A DNA stretch of 64,000 nucleotides, taken from positions 2,914,001 through 2,978,000 of the forward strand of contig NZ_LT630003.1 in assembly GCF_900105615.1 (NCBI RefSeq), in the 5' to 3' direction. The position numbers and the translations under genes were made by a program. The notes under the pieces were generated by a model. The model was not told where the DNA came from. It was given only the letters and a program-made list of their open reading frames with translations, and ran no database searches. Source of the DNA: Lacrimispora sphenoides JCM 1415 (GTDB taxonomy: Bacteria; Bacillota; Clostridia; Lachnospirales; Lachnospiraceae). Every line of letters begins with the position of its first letter. Within the stretch, counting starts at the first letter, position 1. Of this stretch, positions 16,101-24,600 are shown one piece after another.

Positions 16101-18510
16101 CGTAGGTCCAGCGTGCAAGGACATTCCTGGTGACCAGAGTCGTATCCCCCTTGATACAAAAACTGTTGTTAGCTGAGATAGTTCCTCCGCCTCCGACCAG
16201 ATCGAATCCCGTGTTGTATCCCTGAGATCTATTGGTGGTAGAATAGCTGTAACTTTTATAGTTTCCCAGATAGGCTATTCCTTCTGTTCCAACCTCTGAA
16301 AAAGCATTTCCTTCCATATATCCCCAGCCGGCACCGCGGAACCAATGCTCATTGTCTGCGCTGTAGCAGATACTGCCGGAATATATTACATTTGTAATAT
16401 TCCCGTACAGCTGGTAATCGGATGCAGCCTTAGCTGCGTTAAGGCCGGCCTCCACGTTTGTGACCTTTGCAGTGGAAGGATAATACGTGAACTGGTTCTG
16501 CCAGACACCCCCGATGGCCGCGTAGATACTTGCACCTCCGGAAAAAACACTGAGGGATCCGTTATTGTCCGTACCTGCCTTCACAAGGTTAATAACATTA
16601 CCTTTAACAATACCGGTCTGAAAATTAGTACCGATATAACACGCTCTTCCATTAGTAAAATTGCTGGTATCGATATAGTTCTTGATGACGTAATCGTCCG
16701 TATATAAAAGACCTGTAAGATCGGAGGTATCCACAGCACTTCCCAGCGTGGCATCGCTTCCCACATCACCGTAAAGAGAGCCTCCGATAAAACGGCTTGT
16801 ACCTGAAGTCCAGGTATATCCTGCATCCGAGGATGTAAACCTGCCGCTTCCGCTGATTTCATTGGTGATCGGACCTTCTACGGACCCATATTCCACCCCG
16901 CCAAGGAAACGTTCCAATCCACCGCTCCCGGTAGCCATATTGATGATGGTGTTAGTCACACTGCCGGTAATATTGGCAGGTACACTGGCAGAGGTGCCCA
17001 GGCCACCGCCCCGGATACTGAAGGTATTGCCGCTGGTACCAAGTATCGTAACAGCAGCATTGCCATTTAAGGTGCCTGTCCTCATACCGCCGATGAAGTA
17101 AGAGTCTCCATTGCCGGTAGAATAAACCGTGATGGAGGCAGTTTCCTCATAAGGCGTAACAAACCCGGTGCTGCTTCCTCCAAAATAACGGGTGGCTGCC
17201 GTCTGCCAGGAGTTTCCCCCCAGGGTAAGGGCATACCCGTTCATATATACACCCTGTGTTCCGATTTCACTCGCATTAAACGTATGCCGGATATTGCGGA
17301 GAATGATGTTACAGCCGAAATATCTTTCACCGGTGCCTGAAACGGAGATGAGGCTTGCATTGGAGGGGGCGGAAGCCGCCGGCGTGTCTGTAACCGGATC
17401 CTCTTGATTCCCTGTCAGCACAAGTGTATTTAATCTCTCACGCAAGGAGGCAAATGTAACATCCCCGGTACCGGTTGCGGAACTGGTATCATTAAAAATA
17501 TTTCCCGGCAGATTCGTAATATTGGAACCAAAATACATAATATAATCTGATTCTGCCTGGTTCCTCTGGTAGATTCCCAGCAGCGCCGCACGCAAGCCGC
17601 TTTCATTTGCGGTATATGCCTCATAATAGCCGCTTAAAGGATCCCCGTCCGCCTCCATTACAACCAATTTGCCCGTGTCACCGCTGGCAAGTACATTTCC
17701 TCCTAGAGGCAGGTTTATGAATGATCCTGCTAGAAATGAAAATCGTTTGGCTCCCTGGTACAGTCCGGCATTTATATTCTCTGCCGCAGTATTAACATCC
17801 TCCATGATCACAACCGGTTCGCTGTAAGCAGCTGTAATTTTCTCGTCTATCTGAACCAGATTAAATTTATTATCACCGGCTACTCCTTCTGTCGGCAGAA
17901 GATATTCTGTTTCTTCAATGGTTTCAGATGCTATTCCAACCACATAACTGCCTGGTTCCACGTTATCAAACCGATAGGTCCCGTCTGACAGAGTTTTCGT
18001 ATTCCGTATTGCCGTGCTTTTATCATCTGCTGTATAAAGGCTGACAGGATAACCTGCAATAGCATGTTCACCCTCATCCATTACACCGTCACCATTTTCA
18101 TCCAGCCATAGCTTGCCGCTGATCTGATTCTCATGGGAAAGTTCGCCTAAGGGTGCTACTGTTACCACAGCAACAGGACGTGCCTGTGCATAGACATAGG
18201 TTCCGATATCAGCAGTAAACAGATAGGTTCCTGCCTCATCCTTTTGATACAATCCACTGGTTCCCCATGTTACAGGTATGTCCACTGTTGAGCCGCCCTC
18301 CAGGGTTGCTGTCAGGGTTACAGGCAACGGAATATCTGCACTTACCGTACCTAATGGAACAATGATTTCTGTCACAGGCATGTCAAAGGACAAAATTAGT
18401 TCTCCTTCATTGTCATTCTGGGCGATACCTGTAACCGGCAGCAATCCTATAATCAGCACCACTACCAGCAACAGCGAAAGGCCAATGTGCCAATTACATT
18501 TTTTTCTCAT
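13120..18510 (-). CDS. Giant sortase-anchored surface protein, likely pilus tip adhesin
   Basis: The 1796-residue protein has a signal peptide (about residues 1-30) and an N-terminal SdrD-B/Cna-B-like domain with a calcium-loop motif (LDENGDGVMDEGE, near residue 137). A very long Gly/Thr/Ser-rich region follows, with short recurring units of the form aromatic-Ile/Leu-Gly-Gly-x4-Gly (FIGGMRTG, FLGGVEYG, FIGGSLYG), as in a right-handed beta-helix. Near the C-terminus there is an FctA-type domain (VTISKRVAGDYADKTREFSF to FDFINTR), then VVPTGVLMG, a membrane helix and RRKRSL. The PTG signal matches the backbone pilin, so the same sortase may place it at the pilus tip. It is the second gene of the operon, between the two signal peptidase homologues. 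Confidence 0.85.
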   Translation of the reverse strand: MRKKCNWHIGLSLLLVVVLIIGLLPVTGIAQNDNEGELILSFDMPVTEIIVPLGTVSADIPLPVTLTATLEGGSTVDIPVTWGTSGLYQKDEAGTYLFTADIGTYVYAQARPVAVVTVAPLGELSHENQISGKLWLDENGDGVMDEGEHAIAGYPVSLYTADDKSTAIRNTKTLSDGTYRFDNVEPGSYVVGIASETIEETEYLLPTEGVAGDNKFNLVQIDEKITAAYSEPVVIMEDVNTAAENINAGLYQGAKRFSFLAGSFINLPLGGNVLASGDTGKLVVMEADGDPLSGYYEAYTANESGLRAALLGIYQRNQAESDYIMYFGSNITNLPGNIFNDTSSATGTGDVTFASLRERLNTLVLTGNQEDPVTDTPAASAPSNASLISVSGTGERYFGCNIILRNIRHTFNASEIGTQGVYMNGYALTLGGNSWQTAATRYFGGSSTGFVTPYEETASITVYSTGNGDSYFIGGMRTGTLNGNAAVTILGTSGNTFSIRGGGLGTSASVPANITGSVTNTIINMATGSGGLERFLGGVEYGSVEGPITNEISGSGRFTSSDAGYTWTSGTSRFIGGSLYGDVGSDATLGSAVDTSDLTGLLYTDDYVIKNYIDTSNFTNGRACYIGTNFQTGIVKGNVINLVKAGTDNNGSLSVFSGGASIYAAIGGVWQNQFTYYPSTAKVTNVEAGLNAAKAASDYQLYGNITNVIYSGSICYSADNEHWFRGAGWGYMEGNAFSEVGTEGIAYLGNYKSYSYSTTNRSQGYNTGFDLVGGGGTISANNSFCIKGDTTLVTRNVLARWTYGGSFGGVQVGDSVRIHHGGVVDTCEGTGFNSFIHVGDGRAEVHGGQVDWFLSGGGWNDSYQDGNVSVEVFDKPNVYINASMGGTYGSSTTHYISGDSTIVVHGGNFSGTARADVFRGFSAGPSYAGYIYGNASVTIDLRGNQYGFSLASGDSISGGRRLGAGTSSYLGTDASNTVTLNVLTDDSKTDLLNGLNIYGDCSGTAASAGNTRAGRIIINVNAPNAIIGNLYATDYSNLTGGTLRRDVQVNLVSAGTITGLCAGNGTENIINTVASASEQAGKKAVINVGPQSADPNDILGDWETGQTPDGLPHRILISTNGIIGFTSMDIQKRLLVAQNGNIKNGLNATVSNHGTSYHTFGDVTLHAGEGMEGAGLGIASAGASFIAGTARVEGEGQVYIQSTGQVDQIVLTDIITTENNALTWLKVGNVSADSNLQTNWFGVSSGWRVITLNPDKEKAKDRITPVNFRGSEEATGKTFIGDSDTHFSGNNGYAVAILGSVYNWEVTEGYGKVSHNVPVSTTVPSSGQSISAYGTVPADTPSAKGSIALPSALIPGTVPYPVFSFIPDSSRGEHVESVGIFGSDRYISATPHLYHIDAGDVNQVKTWTASGDDKDYSFDIRAQFAQGDTQVSAQDVIITESEAAAINSVDDVISYTQASGSPFFGNNITAQLLDEIRTPLGLDQTWRTHTVSYTAGDETLTGGQVHTDARVTVVRNGTAVSADRKYALYANDGTMTLEQAQLIGSQTALDSGFTKAVAILANGTTAVPSINNEALPAITGSTASTVPKDVPVSYSYAPDGQSQAVTKQVNVHIKGPSEVNVTISKRVAGDYADKTREFSFAIYVRDSSGAAVPAGTQLLYTGSTVSGSGAEAPANGTLILNEEGKATFTLKHGQQITIKDPVPQGSVQIVESPDPNYSVSFTDNSTTSATNGSDTGIVSLAGADRSFDFINTRISVVPTGVLMGSIQGPTLLGLSMLLLMGLFSACMINYRRKRSL

Positions 18511-18542
18511 ACTGTACCTCTGCCTTCAATAATTTCATACGT

Positions 18543-19085
18543 TTATAACCTGCCACGAAATAGGATGAGAGCTTTTCCATTGATCTGTTTTTTACTTACA
18601 GTACCATAGTTGCGGGAGTCCAGTGAATCACTTCGGTGATCTCCCATAACAAAAAACTGATCTTCGGAAACCTTCAGCGGATAACCGATTTTCGGCTTCC
18701 CATAAGTCCTTTCATAGATATACGGCTCTTTTTGTACTTCTCCATTTATAAGAAAAAGTCCATTATCATCATCAAACCCCAGCACATCTCCGGAAATACC
18801 GCAGATTCGCTTGACGTAATCTTTCCGTCCATTTGCCTTAATAAATATAATATCCCCTCTATTATATGAACTTGATTGTTTCCAAAATATGATTATATCC
18901 CCATCATAAAGAGTCGGTTCCATCGAGGTCCCTGATACAGCTGCAATTCCAAACATTGTATTAAAAATCACCGCTACCGCCACCGCAGTCACAGTACATT
19001 TTATAAGGGAGAGCCAGAATGACTGGCTGGAGTAATTCGTTGCTGCGGCATGTTTTGGCCGATAAGTTTTTACTGACCTCTTCAT
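18543..19085 (-). CDS. lepB: Signal peptidase I
   Basis: The 180-residue protein keeps the catalytic pair: Ser54 in GTSMEPTL and Lys92 in DYVKRICGISGD. It also has the GDHRSDSLDSRNYG box and one membrane helix (residues 30-50). It removes signal peptides of exported proteins at the outer membrane face. As first gene of the pilus operon and only 32 bases before the giant adhesin, it may be dedicated to these substrates, in contrast to the second homologue at 12561 that lacks the lysine. The ribosome binding site is weak (AGGAAG at long spacing). The AT-rich region 19086-19264 should hold the operon promoter, but I find no convincing -35/-10 pair. Confidence 0.9.
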   Translation of the reverse strand: MKRSVKTYRPKHAAATNYSSQSFWLSLIKCTVTAVAVAVIFNTMFGIAAVSGTSMEPTLYDGDIIIFWKQSSSYNRGDIIFIKANGRKDYVKRICGISGDVLGFDDDNGLFLINGEVQKEPYIYERTYGKPKIGYPLKVSEDQFFVMGDHRSDSLDSRNYGTVSKKQINGKALILFRGRL

Positions 19086-19264
19086 ATTTACATAAACCCG
19101 CTTCCTGCTGTATATTGATTTGGTTATATCCTTTATTTAATTAACAATTTCTCTCAACATAACTTTATCCCATTTTTCTCAATCTGTATTGATTAATGCA
19201 TAAACAGCAGTCTTATTGCTCCAAACTACACCACTGTTCCCGTGGTGGTTAAGCAGTCTTTGGC

Positions 19265-19513
19265 TTGTCTAAGCTGCATAAAACAGAACCACAAACTATA
19301 GTCATAAATGCCATCTGCCAGACCCTTAATATAAACAAAGACTGGCTAATGAATGGCTCGGGGGAGATGGAGAACACTGCAAGAATAAATCAGAGGGCAA
19401 AGATATTAACTGAATTATATGAAGTAATCAAGGGATTATCTGAAGACGAACAGCTATATTTGCTTGACACCATCAAAGCCTTGAAAACACGCCTTAGTGG
19501 GGAAAGCAAATAG
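19265..19513 (+). pseudogene. Remnant of an XRE-type HTH repressor
   Basis: The readable part starts in the middle of an HTH_3/XRE domain (KTEPQTIVINAICQTLNINKDWLMNGSGEM), which in intact relatives is preceded by about 35 residues holding the first helices. In frame, the sequence upstream meets a stop at 19250, and the first possible start is a TTG at 19265 with no ribosome binding site. The remaining C-terminal helix (KILTELYEVIKGLSEDEQLYLL) is the usual dimerisation tail. It cannot bind DNA as it stands, so it is called a pseudogene. It may mark an old prophage or element junction. Confidence 0.65.
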
Positions 19514-19796
19514 CAATGTTGATCCACATATTGAGAAACTTTGTACTTTACAAGTATAAAATATGAAAGTCAGTACTTTTCCATATCTGGCACCAGCTGT
19601 CATCATATACATTTCCTTACCATACTCTGACCCTTTCTGCTATAAAATTCTTATCTTATTCTAGCAAAATCGTTAAAGAAAACAGAACTGAATTTCATAT
19701 TCACCAGATCCTTTATCAAATTTCGGGTTCACGTACTTCAGGTAAAAATGTCAGAATACCAAGGATAAGCCAGAATAATAATTTCTTAATTAAATA

Positions 19797-19830
19797 AACC
19801 GGTGTCAGGATTCGAATCCTGGCACCGGTT
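19797..19830. repeat. 34-bp near-perfect palindrome in a gene-poor stretch
   Basis: The arms (AACCGGTGTCAGGATTC / GAATCCTGGCACCGGTT) match over 17 bases with one pair that becomes G-U in RNA; TTTTCTTT follows on the plus strand. It could be a strong terminator. The centre resembles a tRNA T-loop (TTCGAATCC), but the flanking stems do not fit a T-arm. The rest of 19514-19933 holds no gene or other signal that I can support. Confidence 0.6.
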
Positions 19831-19933
19831 TTCTTTGAATGTTATAATCTTATTCCGTTTTATCATATTTTCAGCAGCCTTCAAATTGCATTTTCAGGCT
19901 TATACCCTAGCCTTTGGAACCTCCTTTATATTT

Positions 19934-21349
19934 TTATAAAGCAGATCTGCCAAGGTTCCTGGACATCTCATCGAGATACGCCAGCCATAAGTCCGGGCTG
20001 AAATCCAGTAATTTCATCGTACTTTCTGATGTTTCCCTGCTTAAAATCAACTGAAAAAGATCCGTTTCAAAGCAATGAATTTTTTCATTTTTATAATCAT
20101 GGTCAATCGTATAAATCAGATTTAACCCCTGTAAACAGAATACTGCCGCTTTCGGCTGTTCACTGTTCACGATCCTGACTTTATCAGAACTTTTATCATT
20201 AATAAAAGTATTAAACCTTTGTAGGTATGGGATACGCTCCTCGGGCGGAAAGTCAACGACGCCAAAAAGAGGTACAATCGCTTTTCCCGTAGAGCAAAAA
20301 CCAATCATTGCATCCACAGTCACGAAAAAAGCAGTTTCCTTATCCAGTATTCTACGAAAAAGTTCCAGAATGGCTCTTTTTGAGACTGCCCTCCCGTTCA
20401 CTGACTCCAAATCCTTTTCTCCGATCAAATAACCAATGGAAATAAAATTATATACAGCTTCCACATGCATATCCATAAGCCTGGTAAGAATAGAAGAATC
20501 TGCTTCCAAAACAGTAACTGCTTCTCTTCCGCTATAGCTTATTTTCTTAGCATCTTTCTTTACAAGTGAATTATAGAAGACGTTTAAATAGCCTTTATGA
20601 CTGACAAAGGTCATAAGGGGCATCCCATCCAGCTGGAGACTGAAGATCAGAAGAAATTGCCCCTTTAATAGTAAAAAGGTGCAATTCATTTCTTTTGTGA
20701 TTTTCCATAAATTTAAGTCTACATACTCCTGTGCTCCGACTATGGAGGAAAGTATATCAGTATTATTATTGATGGCTGACGCCTCAATTACGGACATATC
20801 AAAATAGTGGTTAAAGACAGCTCTTTCCCGCTTCAGGGAGCCTGATATTTTTATTCTTTGGAAGATATCGGAATATGAATGGTCAAAAAAAGAAAGGGTA
20901 CTGTAAAACTCAAGGGGAATATCATGATTAACCATGATATGATCGGAAACAAGCACACAAAACATGTTCAGAATGGTCTTTTTCCCCAAAAAGCTGGCTT
21001 CCCTGTCCGGATAGCCCAGATTCCCATTGTTCTCCTCGTCAAAATCTTTATCAAAAGCATATTCTATGGCATAGGCCAGAAATATTTCCAGTTCATACCT
21101 GGAACTGAAATTATATATGACCGGAAAGATATGAATAAATTTCAAATAACAGCCATGGCCATACAGAATCTCGGCAAAATAGGCAGCAGCCTGTCTGCTG
21201 AATGCTCTCTTTTCCTTTAAAAAAGGCAGCCTTCCTCCTTTTAATATCTTACTTAATCCACTAGGAGTCATATTCATGCTGATTGCAAAGTCTGTTTTCG
21301 ACGTCTTTGCAATATCGATCAGCTCTTCCAGCAATTTACCGGTTTTCAT
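19934..21349 (-). CDS. Large HTH-containing putative transcriptional regulator
   Basis: From the ATG at 21349, which has GGGGGAG upstream, the product is 471 residues; an in-frame start at 21394 would run into a direct repeat and is less likely. The first 40 residues look like a helix-turn-helix (KTDFAISMNMTPSGLSKILKGG). The remaining 430 residues are mixed alpha/beta with no membrane segment and no family that I recognise. It is divergent from the LPKTG adhesin gene, with 72-bp spaced direct repeats in the shared intergenic region, so it may regulate that gene and itself. The regulatory role is inferred from the HTH and the position. Confidence 0.65.
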   Translation of the reverse strand: MKTGKLLEELIDIAKTSKTDFAISMNMTPSGLSKILKGGRLPFLKEKRAFSRQAAAYFAEILYGHGCYLKFIHIFPVIYNFSSRYELEIFLAYAIEYAFDKDFDEENNGNLGYPDREASFLGKKTILNMFCVLVSDHIMVNHDIPLEFYSTLSFFDHSYSDIFQRIKISGSLKRERAVFNHYFDMSVIEASAINNNTDILSSIVGAQEYVDLNLWKITKEMNCTFLLLKGQFLLIFSLQLDGMPLMTFVSHKGYLNVFYNSLVKKDAKKISYSGREAVTVLEADSSILTRLMDMHVEAVYNFISIGYLIGEKDLESVNGRAVSKRAILELFRRILDKETAFFVTVDAMIGFCSTGKAIVPLFGVVDFPPEERIPYLQRFNTFINDKSSDKVRIVNSEQPKAAVFCLQGLNLIYTIDHDYKNEKIHCFETDLFQLILSRETSESTMKLLDFSPDLWLAYLDEMSRNLGRSAL

Positions 21350-21371
21350 CACTTGCTCCCCCACTATTCCA

Positions 21372-21497
21372 TATTCTGGAAAATATTGTAACATGATTTT
21401 TCTCTTTTGTCTATTTCAGTGTAACCTTTTATCCTTCTTTTCCTATTTTGGAAAATATTGTTACTTATTTTTTCATTCTTGTCTATTTTCCCGTAAC
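21372..21497. repeat. Direct repeat pair with 72-bp period, candidate operators
   Basis: Two 54-base copies (21372-21425 and 21444-21497) agree at 42 positions. Each begins TATTYTGGAAAATATTGTWAC and ends in GTAAC, with TTGTCTATTT conserved inside. They sit between the divergent HTH gene and the adhesin gene, upstream of both. The copies are in the same orientation and exactly 72 bases apart, about seven helical turns. Confidence 0.7.
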
Positions 21498-21611
21498 TTT
21501 TTTTAAAAACTTTCAAGCGTCAAGTAAGGCAGCTTTATATAATCTTCGTAGGATTCTTTGCGCTAAATTCGAATCAGCGGAAGAATTACTACAAATACAA
21601 AGCCGCAATTC

Positions 21612-21627
21612 TCAGGCATATGCCTGA
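21612..21627. promoter_or_regulatory. Perfect 16-bp palindrome in the adhesin leader
   Basis: TCAGGCATATGCCTGA is a perfect dyad that extends to AATT/AATT flanks with one mismatch. It lies 25 bases before the AGGAGG of the adhesin gene, so it could be an operator or a hairpin in the 5' untranslated region. It has no T-tract. Confidence 0.45.
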
Positions 21628-21664
21628 AATTAAATCAAAGGCAGTACTAAAAGGAGGAATGAGA

Positions 21665-24600
21665 TTGAAAATAAGAAAACAAAGACGGCTGGTAAGCTGG
21701 CTGTTGGTACTAATGATGGTACTGAACGTGTTTTCGCCGCTCAACAATGTTTGGGCCGGAGGACTGGATACACTGAATGACAGTTCTGACAGTGTGATCG
21801 AGATCAGTAACCATGACAATGTCGCTACCGGTAGTCAGGCGCATAAGCCGGATTCTTCCGGGGAAGAGGAAAAAACCAATCCCCCGGATGAACCAGAAGA
21901 ATTGGATGAAGGCCAGGTAAATGAACCAACCACAGCCACAGATTCCAACGCTTCCACGCCTTCCGGCATAGTTAGTCTTCAGCCGGAATTTATGGATATG
22001 GTACCTAAGGATGTAACAGAATTACTTGGTAATTTAACCATATCAATCAAGCAGAATGGTTCATCTGTCACAGAAATCATTGCTGGACAGAATTTTACAG
22101 CAGAAGGTTCCTTTGATGTACCGGTTGAGGGAGATGGCATAAGCGATCCAGACCAGTACGTTAGCTATGGAGACTTTGCAATACTGAAGCTGGATGACAA
22201 CATAACAATCGTAGGTTCCCCTACACTTAATTTATCGTTTAACGGAGAAAAGGTAGGGACTCTTACGTTCGAGAATAGTCAGGTAAGAATCGACTTTAAT
22301 GGAGAGGCACTTAAGGATCCGGGCATATCAAATGTCAACTGTGAATTCGGTGCCACCATGAAATACACCGGCTCCGACGTAACGGAAGAAAACCCAAAAA
22401 ACAATGTTTACATTTTAGGAAAGGAGTTTACTGTCAAGGCACCGGAGATTCCAATCACACAGACCCAGAGCAAAACCGGCCGGCTTTCCGATGACAAGAC
22501 ACAAATTGAATGGACTGTCAAAGTAAACGCAAAGAAGGGCAGCGACATTTCTTTACTTGGTTATAAATTCCAGGATCATCTGACGAATGTTGGTGCGTAT
22601 GTGGAAGATTCGTTTATGATCAATGGCAGTGAACCAAATCCTAAGGTCATTCCTGATGCCAGTAATCTGTTATCCTATGAATTTGGAGATGTGAAAGGAG
22701 AACAGATCATCACCTTTCGCACGATGATTCCTGCGGAGATGCTGATCAATGGCGGTACAATCAATAATACTGCAAAGTTCGGAAAAGATACGCTGGTAAA
22801 TACAAATACTGTTCCAATAACCATTCAAAGAAAAAATCTGATAAAAAAAGAGGGTAAGCCAGGAGACGGGCTGAGTGAAGGTACATATAACCCCAATGAC
22901 CGCACGATTACATGGGCTATCACCGTTAATCAAGATCAGATACCCTTACAGGACTTGACCATTACTGATAATCTTCCCACCAGCCCTGCAGGATTAAGCT
23001 GGAAGTCAGCGAAATGGGAATATGAATCAACGGCAGATACATGGGCAGAACTCACTGCCGGCGATGGGCTGACTAATGTACCAACCTACACAACGGAACC
23101 CGGGAGCGGACAGTATACACTGACAGGAACTACCAGCAAGAAAGTTCGGCTGACGATCGTATGTGATGTCGCAAATGATGCATATGTAGGGACAGTGAAA
23201 ACCTATCGAAACACCGCGACACTGACTTGGACCGGTAAACCAAGTGGAACCTTTTCGGATAGCGCCGATGTAGGCATTGGTATTGACAGCCTTACAAAAG
23301 GTTATGTATCAACGAATTACCCCTTGCGCCAAATTGAATGGAAAGCAACCGTTGACCTGAAAAATCAATCAGGCTTTCAAGACCCTTCAAACCTTAAAGT
23401 ATACGACCTTTTGATTTACGGTAACTCTGTAAACCTGGACAGCACAAACCTTAATACTTTGGTTGGCGAGGAATACAAAAAGCTTGCACCAAAGTATGGT
23501 CAGAAAGTTGTTAATGAAAGTGGGACCGAGAATGAAAACTGGACTAAGAATGGTCTGAATTTTACCATCCAACCAGTTACGGTAAGTTCTACACGCGTCG
23601 GTGACCTTCTTGTGGTCAGTGGGTTCAATACTGACAAGGCATACACTTATAATTTCAAATCACAGGTTCTCGATCCGAACATCTTTGCCGCAAATACAGG
23701 CAAATATGTCAGCAATACTGCTTCCCTGTATTATGGAACCGTACATTTAGATGACGGAAATGCCGGAACCACTTACAACAGCAGCGTTTTAAGCAAGCAG
23801 GTACTGAAAGCCGGAACAAAGACTGTAGGCGATAGCGGAAATGGATTTAATTCACTGGATAAGACCGCAGTATTCCGCTTAAACATTAATAAGGATGGCT
23901 TTGACCTGACTGGTGCAGACATTGAAAACGGAAAACTGGGCAAGGTGACAGTGACAGATACATTACCCATTGGCTGGTCGTTTGTTGACATTGGTTCTGA
24001 TGTGAAATATCAGCTTTATACAAGCAGCGATACTCCGGTTACGGATGATACGGAGATTATAGAAAGCACTAATATTTCCGGCCAAAATGCAACATTTGTG
24101 TTCAAAAAACTGGATAAAGCTTACTACATTTTAGTAAAGGCACAGCTCTCTGACGACCAGTATTTAAAATATCTGGAGGCATCATATACAAATGGAAGAA
24201 CCGATCCATATCAAACTGCGACAAACACGGTCAAGATGACTGCTGAAGGTGATAACAAATGGAATCCAGAAACAACAACATCGGTCCAAGTATCAACGCA
24301 ATTCCTGATTAAAAATGTAAATACGGGCAAAGAACCACTGGAGTGGACAATTAAATTTAATCCCTATGATTTACCGGATTTGAAAAATATAAAAATCACG
24401 GATAAAATACCCGTAGGACTTGAACTTCCTTTTGAACGGAACGGCTCCCTGAATCTTACCGCTTTCCATATCACAGAGTATGATCAGATGATAAATGGAG
24501 CATTTCCAACTTCAGGAGGAAATGTGTTAACCACGGAGCAGCTGCAGGACAGAATCTCGTATGATAAAGATTCGCGCGTATTGACCTTTACCCCTACCGA

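Noticed and set aside
19797..19830. tRNA 3' end or attachment site
   Set aside because: TTCGAATCC resembles a T-loop, but the flanking bases do not form a five-base T-stem, and no D-arm, anticodon arm or acceptor partner is upstream.
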